From the NCBI GenBank assembly GCA_934371505.1, contig CAKRNW010000091.1, forward strand, positions 1 through 9,270: 9,270 nt of DNA, written 5' to 3'. Source of the DNA: an uncultured Lachnospiraceae bacterium. Its GTDB lineage: Bacteria > Bacillota > Clostridia > Lachnospirales > Lachnospiraceae. Shown in pieces: positions 1-7,193 of this stretch. Positions within the stretch are counted from its first letter, which is position 1. Every line of letters begins with the position of its first letter. The translations under genes and the position numbers were made by a program. The notes beneath the pieces were generated by a model. It was not told the DNA's origin, did no database searches, and saw only the letters and a program-made list of their open reading frames with translations.

Positions 1-76
1 CACCGAATACCGCATCGTTTAATTCGATTGTGCCAACTTCTTTGCCTTCCATATTATAAACAGATACGTTTGCCAT
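1..76 (-). CDS. rplD: 50S ribosomal protein L4, N-terminal fragment (runs off the window)
   Basis: Only the first 25 codons are present. The translation begins MANVSVYNMEGKEVGTIELN, which is the conserved N-terminus of bacterial L4. L4 is an early-assembly 23S rRNA-binding protein of the large subunit whose loop lines the exit tunnel. In many bacteria it also represses its own S10 operon. The ATG at 76-74 is preceded by a strong AAAGGAGG site (83-93 on the plus strand), and 24 nt separate it from the rplC stop, so it is co-transcribed with rplC and rpsJ. The order S10-L3-L4 is the standard start of the S10 operon. The identity is secure from sequence and position; the rest of the gene lies beyond position 1. 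Confidence 0.93.
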   Translation of the reverse strand, partial: MANVSVYNMEGKEVGTIELNDAVFG

Positions 77-100
77 CTGAATGGTCCTCCTTTCACAATT

Positions 101-784
101 TTAAGCTTCAGCTCTTGTAGATTCTTTAATGGTAACTAAAGCTTTCTTCGGGCCAGGTACTGCACCCTTTACCAGAAGCAGATTCTTCTCTGCATCCACT
201 CTTACTACGGTAAGATTCTGAACAGTTACCTTTACACAACCCATATGTCCGGGCATTCCTTTGCCTTTGAATACACGGCTGGGAGAAGAACAAGCGCCGT
301 TAGAACCCTGATGACGATGGAACTTGGAACCGTGAGCCATAGGTCCTCTGGACTGTCCAAGTCTCTTGATTGCACCCTGGAAACCTTTACCTTTGGAAAT
401 TGCGGTAGCATCTACTCTGTCGCCATTCTCAAAGATATCAGCTTTGATTTCGCTGCCCAATGTATAATCCTGTGCATTTTCAAAGCGGAACTCTCTGACA
501 TATCTCTTGCAGGACACACCCGCCTTGTCAAAGTGGCCTTTCTCAGCCTTGTTTGCGCCATGTCTGTGGATTACTTCTTTTCTTCCACTCTTGTCTTTGT
601 TGACAATCTTTTCTTTCTTGTCAACGAAGCCAACCTGTACTGCGCTGTAACCATCGTTCTCAACGGTTTTCACCTGGGTTACTGCACAAGGGCCGGCCTG
701 AAGAACGGTTACCGGAATCAGGTTGCCGTTTTCGTCGAAAATCTGTGTCATTCCGACTTTGGTTGCTAAAATAGCTTTCTTCAT
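101..784 (-). CDS. rplC: 50S ribosomal protein L3
   Basis: The product is 227 aa. L3 binds 23S rRNA near the peptidyl transferase centre and is one of the first proteins in large-subunit assembly. The start MKKAILATKVGMTQIFDENG is typical of L3. The family signature is visible at about residues 118-141 (FENGDRVDATAISKGKGF, then GAIKR), as is the conserved RVFKGKGMPGHMG stretch at about 170-182. L3 is usually 205-215 residues; the extra length lies mostly at about residues 58-85, a lysine-rich stretch before the conserved RYVREF. The ATG at 784 has AAGGAGGT a few bases upstream. It lies 57 nt downstream of rpsJ and 24 nt upstream of rplD, so it is the middle gene of the visible S10 operon. Confidence 0.97.
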   Translation of the reverse strand: MKKAILATKVGMTQIFDENGNLIPVTVLQAGPCAVTQVKTVENDGYSAVQVGFVDKKEKIVNKDKSGRKEVIHRHGANKAEKGHFDKAGVSCKRYVREFRFENAQDYTLGSEIKADIFENGDRVDATAISKGKGFQGAIKRLGQSRGPMAHGSKFHRHQGSNGACSSPSRVFKGKGMPGHMGCVKVTVQNLTVVRVDAEKNLLLVKGAVPGPKKALVTIKESTRAEA

Positions 785-841
785 GTTTACCTCCTTGTTT
801 TTCTACAGCGGGCCGCTCTCGCGTCCATACTAGTAGAAGGT

Positions 842-1162
842 TTATTTGTTTTTCATTTTGATATCAATGTACACACCGGCCGGCATTTCGATCCTCTGTA
901 ATGCATCAACGGTCTTCGGTGTAGGTGCAATGATGTCGATCAGTCTCTTATGGGTTCTCTGCTCGAACTGCTCACGGCTGTCTTTGTACTTGTGGACAGC
1001 ACGCAGGATGGTTACAACTTCCTTTTTGGTAGGAAGGGGCACCGGTCCGCTTACCTGAGATCCGTTTTTCTTGACTGTTTCGATGATTTTTTTGGCAGAT
1101 GCATCAACCAACTGATGATCATAAGCTTTAAGTGTAATTCTCATTACCTGCTGATTTGCCAT
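842..1162 (-). CDS. rpsJ: 30S ribosomal protein S10 (NusE)
   Basis: The product is 106 aa, beginning MANQQVMRITLKAYDHQLVD. S10 is a small-subunit head protein that also acts as NusE in antitermination complexes with NusB. The family is about 102-106 aa, and the whole chain matches it, including PVPLPTKKEVVTILRAVHK and the final residues GVYIDIKMKNK. The reading frame stays open upstream to 1264. The ATG at 1162 is chosen because AAGGAGG lies 11 nt before it and the chain then has the family length; the upstream extension resembles nothing in S10. It is the first gene of the operon, which continues into rplC and rplD. Expression is probably set by the promoter at 1394-1422 and the structured leader between them. 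Confidence 0.97.
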   Translation of the reverse strand: MANQQVMRITLKAYDHQLVDASAKKIIETVKKNGSQVSGPVPLPTKKEVVTILRAVHKYKDSREQFEQRTHKRLIDIIAPTPKTVDALQRIEMPAGVYIDIKMKNK

Positions 1163-1387
1163 AAAAAAAGTCGCCTCCTTTTCGCACTTTTGGTTCTTAA
1201 GTACGACAAGCGGTGACTGTACACTCTCCCGTGTGTGTCCTGTGTTCAGGATCATCAAACACATTCGTTTAGGGCTATTGGTCTGTACAGTGACTTGTCG
1301 TCAGTTTCCTAACTTGACATTCGCTCCACGGAAAACCTGCCATTTCCAGGCAACAACCTCACGCTTCATAGCTATCATGCCACAGCA
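1163..1387 (-). promoter_or_regulatory. Structured 5' leader of the S10 operon
   Basis: About 225 nt separate the predicted transcription start (near 1387) from the rpsJ ATG. Read on the minus strand, ACGACAAG (1294-1301) pairs perfectly with CTTGTCGT (1203-1210). ACTGTACA (1284-1291) pairs perfectly with TGTACAGT (1216-1223). Together these make a 16-bp helix with a 2x5 internal loop. Inside it, TCCTG-AACA-CAGGA forms a small hairpin, extended by a TGTGT/ACACA pairing. S10 operons in several bacteria are controlled by L4 acting on a leader. Whether this one binds L4 or another protein is inference. The arm at 1203-1210 lies about 25 nt upstream of the rpsJ ribosome binding site. Confidence 0.6.
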
Positions 1388-1393
1388 AGTAGT

Positions 1394-1468
1394 AGTATAC
1401 ATGGGTTTTGTGCAAATTGCAAGAGTTTTTTTCTATTTTTTTGTAAAACATTTTTGTTTCTTTTTTTT
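1394..1468 (-). promoter_or_regulatory. Promoter of the S10 operon with an A-rich UP-like element
   Basis: On the minus strand, TTGCAA (1417-1422) and TATACT (1394-1399) are separated by exactly 17 bp, which fits a sigma-A promoter (4/6 and 5/6 consensus matches). Directly upstream of the -35 are A-runs at 1426-1432, 1436-1442, 1451-1455 and 1461-1468, roughly in helical phase. This is the composition of an UP element bound by the RNA polymerase alpha C-terminal domain, and it is common at ribosomal promoters. Transcription would start near 1387. The hexamers are visible; activity is inferred. Confidence 0.72.
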
Positions 1469-1627
1469 ACCCAAAAATTCTTTTCCGGTATGCACAGCTA
1501 CTTGTTAAAATTAAAATTTGTGTGGTTGTCATGCTTTCTCCCTCATTCCTATCTGTCGTTCTTTGTCGTTGATAACACAGAATAAAATAGAACGCAATAC
1601 AAAATACTCATGTCCCACTCTTTTCTC

Positions 1628-1656
1628 TTTGCTTTTTGCAGGGTAACCTATATAAT
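1628..1656 (+). promoter_or_regulatory. Probable promoter of the methyltransferase gene
   Basis: A perfect -10, TATAAT, lies at 1651-1656, giving a start near 1663 and a leader of about 50 nt. The -35 is poor: TTGCTT at 1629-1634 with a 16-bp spacer is the best candidate. A 13-bp perfect inverted repeat, TAACGATTCGTTA (1668-1680), follows just past the predicted start and could be an operator or chance. The rest of 1470-1627, between this promoter and the divergent S10 promoter, is AT-rich. It holds only a short direct repeat, TGTCGTT at 1554-1560 and 1564-1570, and no convincing gene. Confidence 0.5.
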
Positions 1657-1714
1657 AGTAATAAAATTAACGATTCGTTATAGAACATTATAAAGGATGG
1701 ATAGGGAAAATACC

Positions 1715-2578
1715 ATGTGGATTGCAGATAATTGGAAAGATTATGAAGTGCTGGATACCTCCAGCGGGGAAAAGCTGGAACGCTGGGGTGATTATATCCT
1801 GGTGCGTCCCGACCCTCAGGTCATTTGGAACACACCTCATGGCCATGCCGGATGGTCCCATAAAAACGGTCATTACCATCGCAGTGCCAAGGGTGGCGGC
1901 GAGTGGGAATTTTTTGATTTGCCCCAGGAGTGGACGATCCACTACCGGGAACTCACTTTTCACCTGAAGCCTTTCAGTTTCAAACATACCGGTCTTTTCC
2001 CGGAGCAGGCGGTAAACTGGGACTGGTTTTCCCGGATGATCCGTGAGGCTCACCGCCCGGTGAAGGTCTTAAATCTTTTTGCCTACACCGGAGGTGCTAC
2101 CGTTTCCGCTGCCGCAGCAGGAGCCAGTGTCACTCATGTGGATGCCTCCAAGGGTATGGTAACCTGGGCAAAAGAGAATGCCGTCTCCTCCGGATTGGGA
2201 GATGCCCCTATCCGCTGGCTGGTGGATGATTGTGTGAAATTCGTAGAACGTGAGATCCGCCGCGGCAACAAATATGACGGGATCATCATGGATCCACCTT
2301 CCTATGGAAGAGGTCCGAAGGGTGAGATCTGGAAAATCGAGGAGAGCATCTTTCCCTTTATCGAATTATGTTCCAAGCTTCTATCAGATGAGGCTTTATT
2401 CCTATTGATTAATTCCTATGCCACGGGATTGCAGCCCGCCGTACTCTCCTATATGTTAAATACCGTACTGACCAGGCGTCTCGGCGGACAGGTTGAGGCA
2501 GAAGAAATCGGACTTCCGGTAACCGAATCCGGTCTGGTGCTTCCCTGTGGCGCATCCGGCCGCTGGGTTCGCCACTGA
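1715..2578 (+). CDS. Class I SAM-dependent methyltransferase, RlmI/RlmK-like
   Basis: The product is 287 aa. It belongs to the RlmI/RlmK-like group (COG1092-type), whose characterised members methylate 23S rRNA bases. The SAM-binding motif I reads VLNLFAYTGGATVSA (about residues 118-132), with an acidic residue at the end of the next strand (THVDAS, Asp143). The catalytic-type motif MDPPSYGRGPKGE begins near 192. The stretch KHTGLFPEQAVNWDW (about 90-104) is typical of this family. The chain lacks an obvious N-terminal PUA domain, which E. coli RlmI has. The start at 1715 is preferred over the in-frame ATG at 1697 because AGGG (1703-1706) sits 8 nt before it, whereas 1697 has its AAAGG directly abutting with no spacer. 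It is transcribed alone, divergent from the S10 operon. The substrate is not shown by sequence; rRNA is the likeliest. Confidence 0.85.
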   Translation: MWIADNWKDYEVLDTSSGEKLERWGDYILVRPDPQVIWNTPHGHAGWSHKNGHYHRSAKGGGEWEFFDLPQEWTIHYRELTFHLKPFSFKHTGLFPEQAVNWDWFSRMIREAHRPVKVLNLFAYTGGATVSAAAAGASVTHVDASKGMVTWAKENAVSSGLGDAPIRWLVDDCVKFVEREIRRGNKYDGIIMDPPSYGRGPKGEIWKIEESIFPFIELCSKLLSDEALFLLINSYATGLQPAVLSYMLNTVLTRRLGGQVEAEEIGLPVTESGLVLPCGASGRWVRH

Positions 2579-2611
2579 AATCATTCCGCTGGACATTATA
2601 TGCCATAACAC

Positions 2612-2645
2612 AAAACCAGAGGGCTTTAGGGTTCCTCTGGTTTTT
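2612..2645. terminator. Bidirectional intrinsic terminator
   Basis: AACCAGAGG (2614-2622) and CCTCTGGTT (2634-2642) form a 9-bp stem around an 11-nt loop, followed by TTTTT on the plus strand. On the minus strand the same stem is followed by TTTTG, so it can also end the convergent operon. The last codons and stop of the SGNH gene (2626-2628) lie within the loop and one arm. Both transcripts therefore share one structure. Confidence 0.82.
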
Positions 2646-3615
2646 CATTCGTGTTGTCTTCTTTTATAATGCCATAGGTCATCAGGTATTCTCTCCAGGC
2701 GCCGTAATACTGAGCCTTGAGATGAACGCCATCCCCGGTAAAAGCAGGATTCAGACATCCGTTTTCATCATCATATAAGGGGTTGATATCCAGATAAAAC
2801 ACTCTTTTTCCATCTGCCAGCTGCGCCAGCCCCATATTCCGAATGTTGATATGTTCATTATTAATAAACTTTTCCTGTTTGGATTTTTTGTCCGTGACAT
2901 GCATCAGCCCCTGAACAAAAATAATGGCATTAGGCTGAAGGGTCTCGATTTTTTCCAGTGCTTCCCGATAGGCTTTTTGGAAACGTTCCTCATCCCCGGT
3001 TCCCAGCTCATTGATTCCCACCATCAGATAAATCTTTTTATATTGCTTCTGTTCCAGCAGATCTTCAATGGTTTCCTTTTTACGGCTATTATCCACCTCC
3101 AGAAACTTTTTATCAAACAGATGGAAAATGGTAAGTCCCACCTCCGCCGCGAAGTCAGCCTGATCCAGATTCCCATATTGGGACAAGCCTGCCGTTCTGG
3201 AGTCTCCGATAAACAGCGCATCATTAAAATAATCTTCAGAAACCGGCTGGAACACACTTACCTGCTCCAGAGGATCAAGAGGTGCTGTCTCCTCTGCATT
3301 CTCCGTATCTGAAGGAGGATCTTCCGTTTCCATCTCTGCTTTTTCGGTTTCTTCCTGTTCTTCTGACTCCCATCCGGTGGAAAGCTGTTCTGTATCATCC
3401 GCCGGATCTTGGCTCCCCAGTCTGAAAATAAAAGGCGGTTCCACCGCCCCTGCAGACAAATCCCTCAGATACAGACAGGCATAGGTAACCCCGGGCTGAT
3501 ACTCGCCGGCAGGTGAAACCTGTCCGGTGTACTCCACCCAGATTCCCAATATCTCCATACATACCAGGCTATATATAATCAGGAGAAGCAGCACACTCTT
3601 CTTTCTCTTCTTCAT
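2626..3615 (-). CDS. Membrane-anchored SGNH-hydrolase-like protein, partner of the MBOAT
   Basis: The product is 329 aa. Residues 2-6 are basic (KKRKK), followed by one hydrophobic helix (about 8-30), so it is a signal anchor with the rest outside the membrane. An acidic, Glu/Thr/Pro-rich linker covers about 70-115. The SGNH fold follows: IGDSR with nucleophile Ser139, MVGIN with Asn202, and GDGVHL with Asp295 and His298, so the catalytic set looks intact. Such proteins transfer or remove acyl groups on surface polymers; AlgJ, AlgX, PatB and DltD are known partners of MBOAT proteins. It is the last gene of the operon, 19 nt after the MBOAT stop. The ATG at 3615 is chosen because GGAG (3625-3628 on the plus strand) lies 9 nt upstream. 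The alternative ATG at 3630 has no binding site. Substrate unknown. Confidence 0.82.
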   Translation of the reverse strand: MKKRKKSVLLLLIIYSLVCMEILGIWVEYTGQVSPAGEYQPGVTYACLYLRDLSAGAVEPPFIFRLGSQDPADDTEQLSTGWESEEQEETEKAEMETEDPPSDTENAEETAPLDPLEQVSVFQPVSEDYFNDALFIGDSRTAGLSQYGNLDQADFAAEVGLTIFHLFDKKFLEVDNSRKKETIEDLLEQKQYKKIYLMVGINELGTGDEERFQKAYREALEKIETLQPNAIIFVQGLMHVTDKKSKQEKFINNEHINIRNMGLAQLADGKRVFYLDINPLYDDENGCLNPAFTGDGVHLKAQYYGAWREYLMTYGIIKEDNTNEKPEEP

Positions 3616-3634
3616 TTCATCAATCTCCATATCA

Positions 3635-5029
3635 TTAAAACGAGAAATACATAAAGGGATTTACCGATCCGATGGAAAGTTTATAAACCGCCCACCAGAA
3701 AATTAATCCTAATGCCAGCACCTGCCACAGATTTCCGGCATGGTTCACTGTTGTCTCCTCAATCCATGGTTTCTTATCCTCCAAGGTTACCGCCTTGGAG
3801 CTTCTTCTCGTTGTAGTTACCGCCAGCACAAAGGCAAGGAAAAAATAGGGCAGATACTTTCCTCCTGCTACCCAGATATCATCCACACGCATTGCAGCTC
3901 CGACAACACCAAACAGACTGCCAAAATAGGCAAGAATTTCATCTTTATTGTGGATTGCAAAAGGCATCCAGGACAGCGGAATCACCAGCCAGACATACAA
4001 ATGTCCCAGCCATGGCCATTTCTCCAACCATTTGCGAAGCCCCAGGCGTTCCAGGCAGATACACAGGAACAGGATTCCGGCCCATAGCAGGAAATTCCAA
4101 TGCAGACCATGCCAGAGTCCGGTCAATGCCCATACCACTGCCAGATTCCGGATGGTTTTCCACATGCCCTTCCGGTTTCCTCCCAGCGGGATGTATACAT
4201 AATCCCGAAACCAGGCACCCAATGTCACATGCCATCTCCGATAAAACTCCGATACAGAAAGCGAGGCATAAGGTGTCAGAAAGTTTACGGGCAATGCAAT
4301 ACCCATCATAGCTGCCACACCAATTGCCATCAGGGAATATCCCTGGAAATCAAAATAAATCTCCAGGCTGTAAGCAAACATTCCCATCCATGCCAACAGC
4401 GTCGAGATACTCTCAAAGCCAATCGTCTGTATTTCGTTCCATAAGGCTGCCAGACTGTCTGCCAGCAGCACCTTGTAGCCTAATCCTATTATAAAAAGAG
4501 TGATTCCTCTTTCCAGATTTCTCCATAGTTGTTTTTCTGACTCTCCCGTCAGAGGAAGATTTTTACGATAGGTTTCCCATCTGGTGATGGGGCCGGAAAT
4601 CATTTTGGGGAAAAAGGTGAGATATGCACCAAACTCCCAGAATCCCAGCACCTCCGTCTTCTTTTTTTTCCGCAGACAGACATCCACGAAAAAAGCAATG
4701 GTGCAGAACACGAAAAAGCTGATGCCCGGCATGGGTCCATCCGATCGTTTCTCCAGAACCAATACTGCAAGATTTCCCGCAATCGTTCCCCACAAGAAAA
4801 CTTTATAACCTTTCCCGTCACTGTTCATGCCGCAGAGAACCCTATAGCAGATGAAGTTTACCAACATCCCAATGATCAGCATCGGAAGCCACTTTGTGAA
4901 CTGGATGCCGTATCCAATCAAACTTCCCAGCAAAATAACAGCATTCCTGCATTTAAAGGGAACTAAGTAATACACAATTAAAAAGAGAGGTAAAAAACAA
5001 ACTATGAAGAGCATACTGCAAAAGTCCAT
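3635..5029 (-). CDS. MBOAT-family O-acyltransferase, AlgI/DltB-like
   Basis: The product is 464 aa, a polytopic membrane protein with about ten or more hydrophobic segments, the usual length for AlgI/DltB relatives. These enzymes take an acyl group from a cytoplasmic donor and pass it across the membrane for O-acylation of a polymer. Family motifs in order are FFPKMISGPI (about 139-148), YFDFQGYSLMAIG (225-237), FYRRWHVTLGAWFRDYVYIP (262-281) then LGGNRKG, and TGLWHGLHWNFLLW (303-316), which carries the invariant histidine (probably His307). It resembles AlgI more than DltB, and no DltA, DltC or alg genes are nearby. It starts 16 nt after the kinase stop with AAAGGG upstream, and is followed by its probable SGNH partner. 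Polymer and acyl group are not determined by the sequence; acetyl is the commonest in AlgI relatives. Confidence 0.9.
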   Translation of the reverse strand: MDFCSMLFIVCFLPLFLIVYYLVPFKCRNAVILLGSLIGYGIQFTKWLPMLIIGMLVNFICYRVLCGMNSDGKGYKVFLWGTIAGNLAVLVLEKRSDGPMPGISFFVFCTIAFFVDVCLRKKKKTEVLGFWEFGAYLTFFPKMISGPITRWETYRKNLPLTGESEKQLWRNLERGITLFIIGLGYKVLLADSLAALWNEIQTIGFESISTLLAWMGMFAYSLEIYFDFQGYSLMAIGVAAMMGIALPVNFLTPYASLSVSEFYRRWHVTLGAWFRDYVYIPLGGNRKGMWKTIRNLAVVWALTGLWHGLHWNFLLWAGILFLCICLERLGLRKWLEKWPWLGHLYVWLVIPLSWMPFAIHNKDEILAYFGSLFGVVGAAMRVDDIWVAGGKYLPYFFLAFVLAVTTTRRSSKAVTLEDKKPWIEETTVNHAGNLWQVLALGLIFWWAVYKLSIGSVNPFMYFSF

Positions 5030-5045
5030 AGGTATGCCCTTTCTT

Positions 5046-6410
5046 TTACTTATTCTGTGGAAAAATCACCGTAAAGCGAGTTCCTAATCCTTCACGGCTA
5101 ATAACATTATAATACCCTACATGTCTTTCTACAATCCATTTTGCAATAGAAAGTCCAAGTCCCGTTCCCCCAGTCTGACTGTTTCTCACCGCATCCGCAC
5201 GATAGAACCGGTCAAACACATGACTTACATCGTTTTCAGACATTCCAATTCCATTATCCTGAATTCCGTAGTAGGCTGCACCATCCTGCTGCACCCCCAC
5301 GCGAATCTGGATGGTCTCCTGTTCCGGTGTGTATTTTGCCGCATTATCAATAAGAATTCTTGCCGATTGTTTCAGCATGGCACTATCTCCAATCATCTGC
5401 GCCTGCCCGTTCTCCTCAAAAATGTAAGAATGCTTTTCATCAATCATCATGGATTCTTCATAGACTTCCCGCATCACTTCATTGAGGTTTACCGGTTTCA
5501 TTTCCAGATTTTGACGCCCAGAATCGCCTCTTGCCAGAAACAGGAGCTGCTCCACCAGCCGTTGCATGTGAGCCGATTCATTTTTTATCGCCTCGATAGC
5601 CTCCTCCAGAATCGCTTCATCCTCTTTTCCCCAGCGATCCAACATGTTTACATAGCCCTGGATCACGGCAATAGGGGTACGCAGTTCATGGGAGGCATCC
5701 GATACAAAACGGGTCTGCTGTTTGTAAGACTCCCGCATGCGGTCAATGAGATCATTCAGTGCTGTCTCGATTCCTTCCAGATCCCGGTCCGACATATGGA
5801 TGTGGGCATCCGGGGTCTCCACCTTCAAACTGGAAATGGCATTTTCCAGATCATGATACTTGGTTTCATCAAAGGCCAGCTCACTGAGCGTCTGGGCCTT
5901 TGCCGCCATCTCATTCAGGGGTTTCAGTTTCCGTCGTACCTTTCTGGCACCCTTACTCCAAAGTTCTGTCAAATCAATGATTTCTAAAATCAAAATGACA
6001 AGTGCTATCTTTCCAAATGCTGACAGCCATAAGCCAATAGGAATTTTGTAGCTCTTTTCCCCGGTGGTTCCGGCTCCCGCCGTAACCCGATACCACATGT
6101 CTTCTAAGGGAAAGTCCCCCTCCTTCAGCAAGGGGTCTTCCCTATTCATGTTTTTGACCATTCCCTGATTTCCATTGGGAAGGGTATACCAGATTTCATC
6201 CCATCCTATTTCCCTCAGGTAACTCCAGCTGAATCTGCCCAGATTCTGGCGATCCTCCTGATAAATAAAAACCGCTGTAAGAAGCAGGAGCAGAATCAGA
6301 TTCCACCAGAAAAAAGTGCAAAACTTTTCCCAGACATATTGTCGATTGATTTTGCGTGCAATAGAAGTCACACGACCGGTTTCCTGACCATTTCTGTTCT
6401 CGTTGTCCAT
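5046..6410 (-). CDS. Membrane sensor histidine kinase, HisKA/HATPase type
   Basis: The product is 454 aa. Two transmembrane helices (about 31-50 and 126-148) bracket an extracytoplasmic loop of about 75 residues with no recognisable domain. A HAMP-like region follows (about 155-230), then the HisKA dimerisation domain with phospho-acceptor His241 in SHELRTP. The ATPase domain has the N box (ILIDNAAKYTP, Asn356), the G1 box (DNGIGM, about 385) and the G2 box (GGTGLGLSIAK, 414-424), all intact. The reading frame extends upstream to a GTG at 6506 that would overlap the regulator gene by 29 nt. The ATG at 6410 is preferred since AAAGG lies just before it and the cytoplasmic N-terminus then has normal length; the choice is not certain. 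It should phosphorylate the regulator encoded just upstream. The signal is unknown; an envelope cue is inferred from the downstream acylation genes. Confidence 0.92.
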   Translation of the reverse strand: MDNENRNGQETGRVTSIARKINRQYVWEKFCTFFWWNLILLLLLTAVFIYQEDRQNLGRFSWSYLREIGWDEIWYTLPNGNQGMVKNMNREDPLLKEGDFPLEDMWYRVTAGAGTTGEKSYKIPIGLWLSAFGKIALVILILEIIDLTELWSKGARKVRRKLKPLNEMAAKAQTLSELAFDETKYHDLENAISSLKVETPDAHIHMSDRDLEGIETALNDLIDRMRESYKQQTRFVSDASHELRTPIAVIQGYVNMLDRWGKEDEAILEEAIEAIKNESAHMQRLVEQLLFLARGDSGRQNLEMKPVNLNEVMREVYEESMMIDEKHSYIFEENGQAQMIGDSAMLKQSARILIDNAAKYTPEQETIQIRVGVQQDGAAYYGIQDNGIGMSENDVSHVFDRFYRADAVRNSQTGGTGLGLSIAKWIVERHVGYYNVISREGLGTRFTVIFPQNK

Positions 6411-6477
6411 CTTACCTTTTCTCCGTTTGGACAGATTTTCTCCGACACACGGATACTGTCTCTTTTGTAAACCGTCG

Positions 6478-7161
6478 TCAGTTGTCCTTAATGCAATATC
6501 CCACACCCCGGACTGTCTGGATCAGTTTCACCCCAAACCGATCATCCAGTTTACTGCGCAGATAACGGATATAGACATCGATGAGATTGGTTTCCCCCAT
6601 GTAATCGTATCCGCATACCTTTTCCAAAAGCGTTTCCCTGGATATGACGATATTTTTGTTTTCCAGTAAAACCCGCAGCAATTCAAACTCCCGGTGTGTC
6701 AGTTCCACCGGTTCTTCTCCATAGTGTACCTCATATCGCTGGGGATCCATCATTAAACAGCCACAGCACAATCCTTCCGGCTGTGTGCTGTGGTTTTCGC
6801 CCTTTTTCTTAAGTGCCAGACGAATGCGCGCAAGGAGTTCCTCAATGGCAAAGGGCTTCGTCATATAATCATCTGCTCCACCATCCAGTCCTGCCACCTT
6901 GTCCATGACAGCATCTCTAGCGGTTAACATAATCACAGGCATTGGAGAACTCTTCCGCAAACGGCGAAGTACTTCAAAGCCGTTCAGTTCCGGAAGCATG
7001 ACATCCAGAATCATCAGGTCATACACTCCGCTCTCCGCTTTTTCCAACCCTTCTCTGCCATTGCAGGCCTTATCCACACCATAGCCTTCATGCTTTAATT
7101 CCAGTTCCAGAAAACGGGCAATTTTTTCTTCATCTTCCACAACTAAAATGGTAACCGCCAT
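6478..7161 (-). CDS. OmpR/PhoB-family response regulator
   Basis: The product is 227 aa, the standard family length. The receiver domain (about 1-118) has the acidic pocket in VVEDEE (from Glu9 and Asp10), phospho-acceptor Asp53 in LILDVMLP, Thr80 in MLTARD and Lys102 in TKPF. The C-terminal winged helix (about 130-225) shows ELTHREFELLRVLLENK, then LIDVYIRYLRSKLDD and the final TVRGVGYCI. It is an activator or repressor that binds direct repeats after phosphorylation by the adjacent kinase. GGAG lies about 9 nt before the ATG. It follows the UBA/DUF4342 gene by 32 nt. The repeats at 7793-7832, upstream of the first gene of this operon, are the obvious candidate binding site. Confidence 0.95.
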   Translation of the reverse strand: MAVTILVVEDEEKIARFLELELKHEGYGVDKACNGREGLEKAESGVYDLMILDVMLPELNGFEVLRRLRKSSPMPVIMLTARDAVMDKVAGLDGGADDYMTKPFAIEELLARIRLALKKKGENHSTQPEGLCCGCLMMDPQRYEVHYGEEPVELTHREFELLRVLLENKNIVISRETLLEKVCGYDYMGETNLIDVYIRYLRSKLDDRFGVKLIQTVRGVGYCIKDN

Positions 7162-7193
7162 GTTCCTTTACTCCATCCGTCTCTCTTGTTATT

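Noticed and set aside
245..769. A 174-codon plus-strand open frame over rplC.
   Set aside because: It is a shadow of the L3 gene; the minus-strand translation matches L3 end to end.
800..840. Sequence between rpsJ and rplC containing AGCGGGCCGCT and TACTAGTAG, reminiscent of cloning-vector ends.
   Set aside because: The match to vector-type suffixes is partial and broken, and the S10 operon continues normally on both sides, so contamination or engineering is not supported.
1314..1319. A perfect TTGACA on the plus strand.
   Set aside because: No -10-like hexamer occurs at 16-18 bp downstream, and it lies inside the S10 leader on the opposite strand.
1233..1508. A 91-codon plus-strand frame in the S10 leader and promoter region.
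   Set aside because: It is made of T-rich promoter sequence giving Phe-rich translation, has no ribosome binding site and runs against the leader structure.
5121..5987. A 288-codon open frame on the plus strand, antisense to the kinase gene.
   Set aside because: It lies wholly within the histidine kinase, whose H, N and G motifs are intact on the minus strand. The plus-strand translation resembles no family and has no ribosome binding site.
6411..6506. Extension of the kinase to the GTG at 6506.
   Set aside because: It would overlap the regulator gene and add 32 residues lacking any recognisable feature; the ATG at 6410 has an AAAGG site and fits a normal sensor kinase N-terminus.
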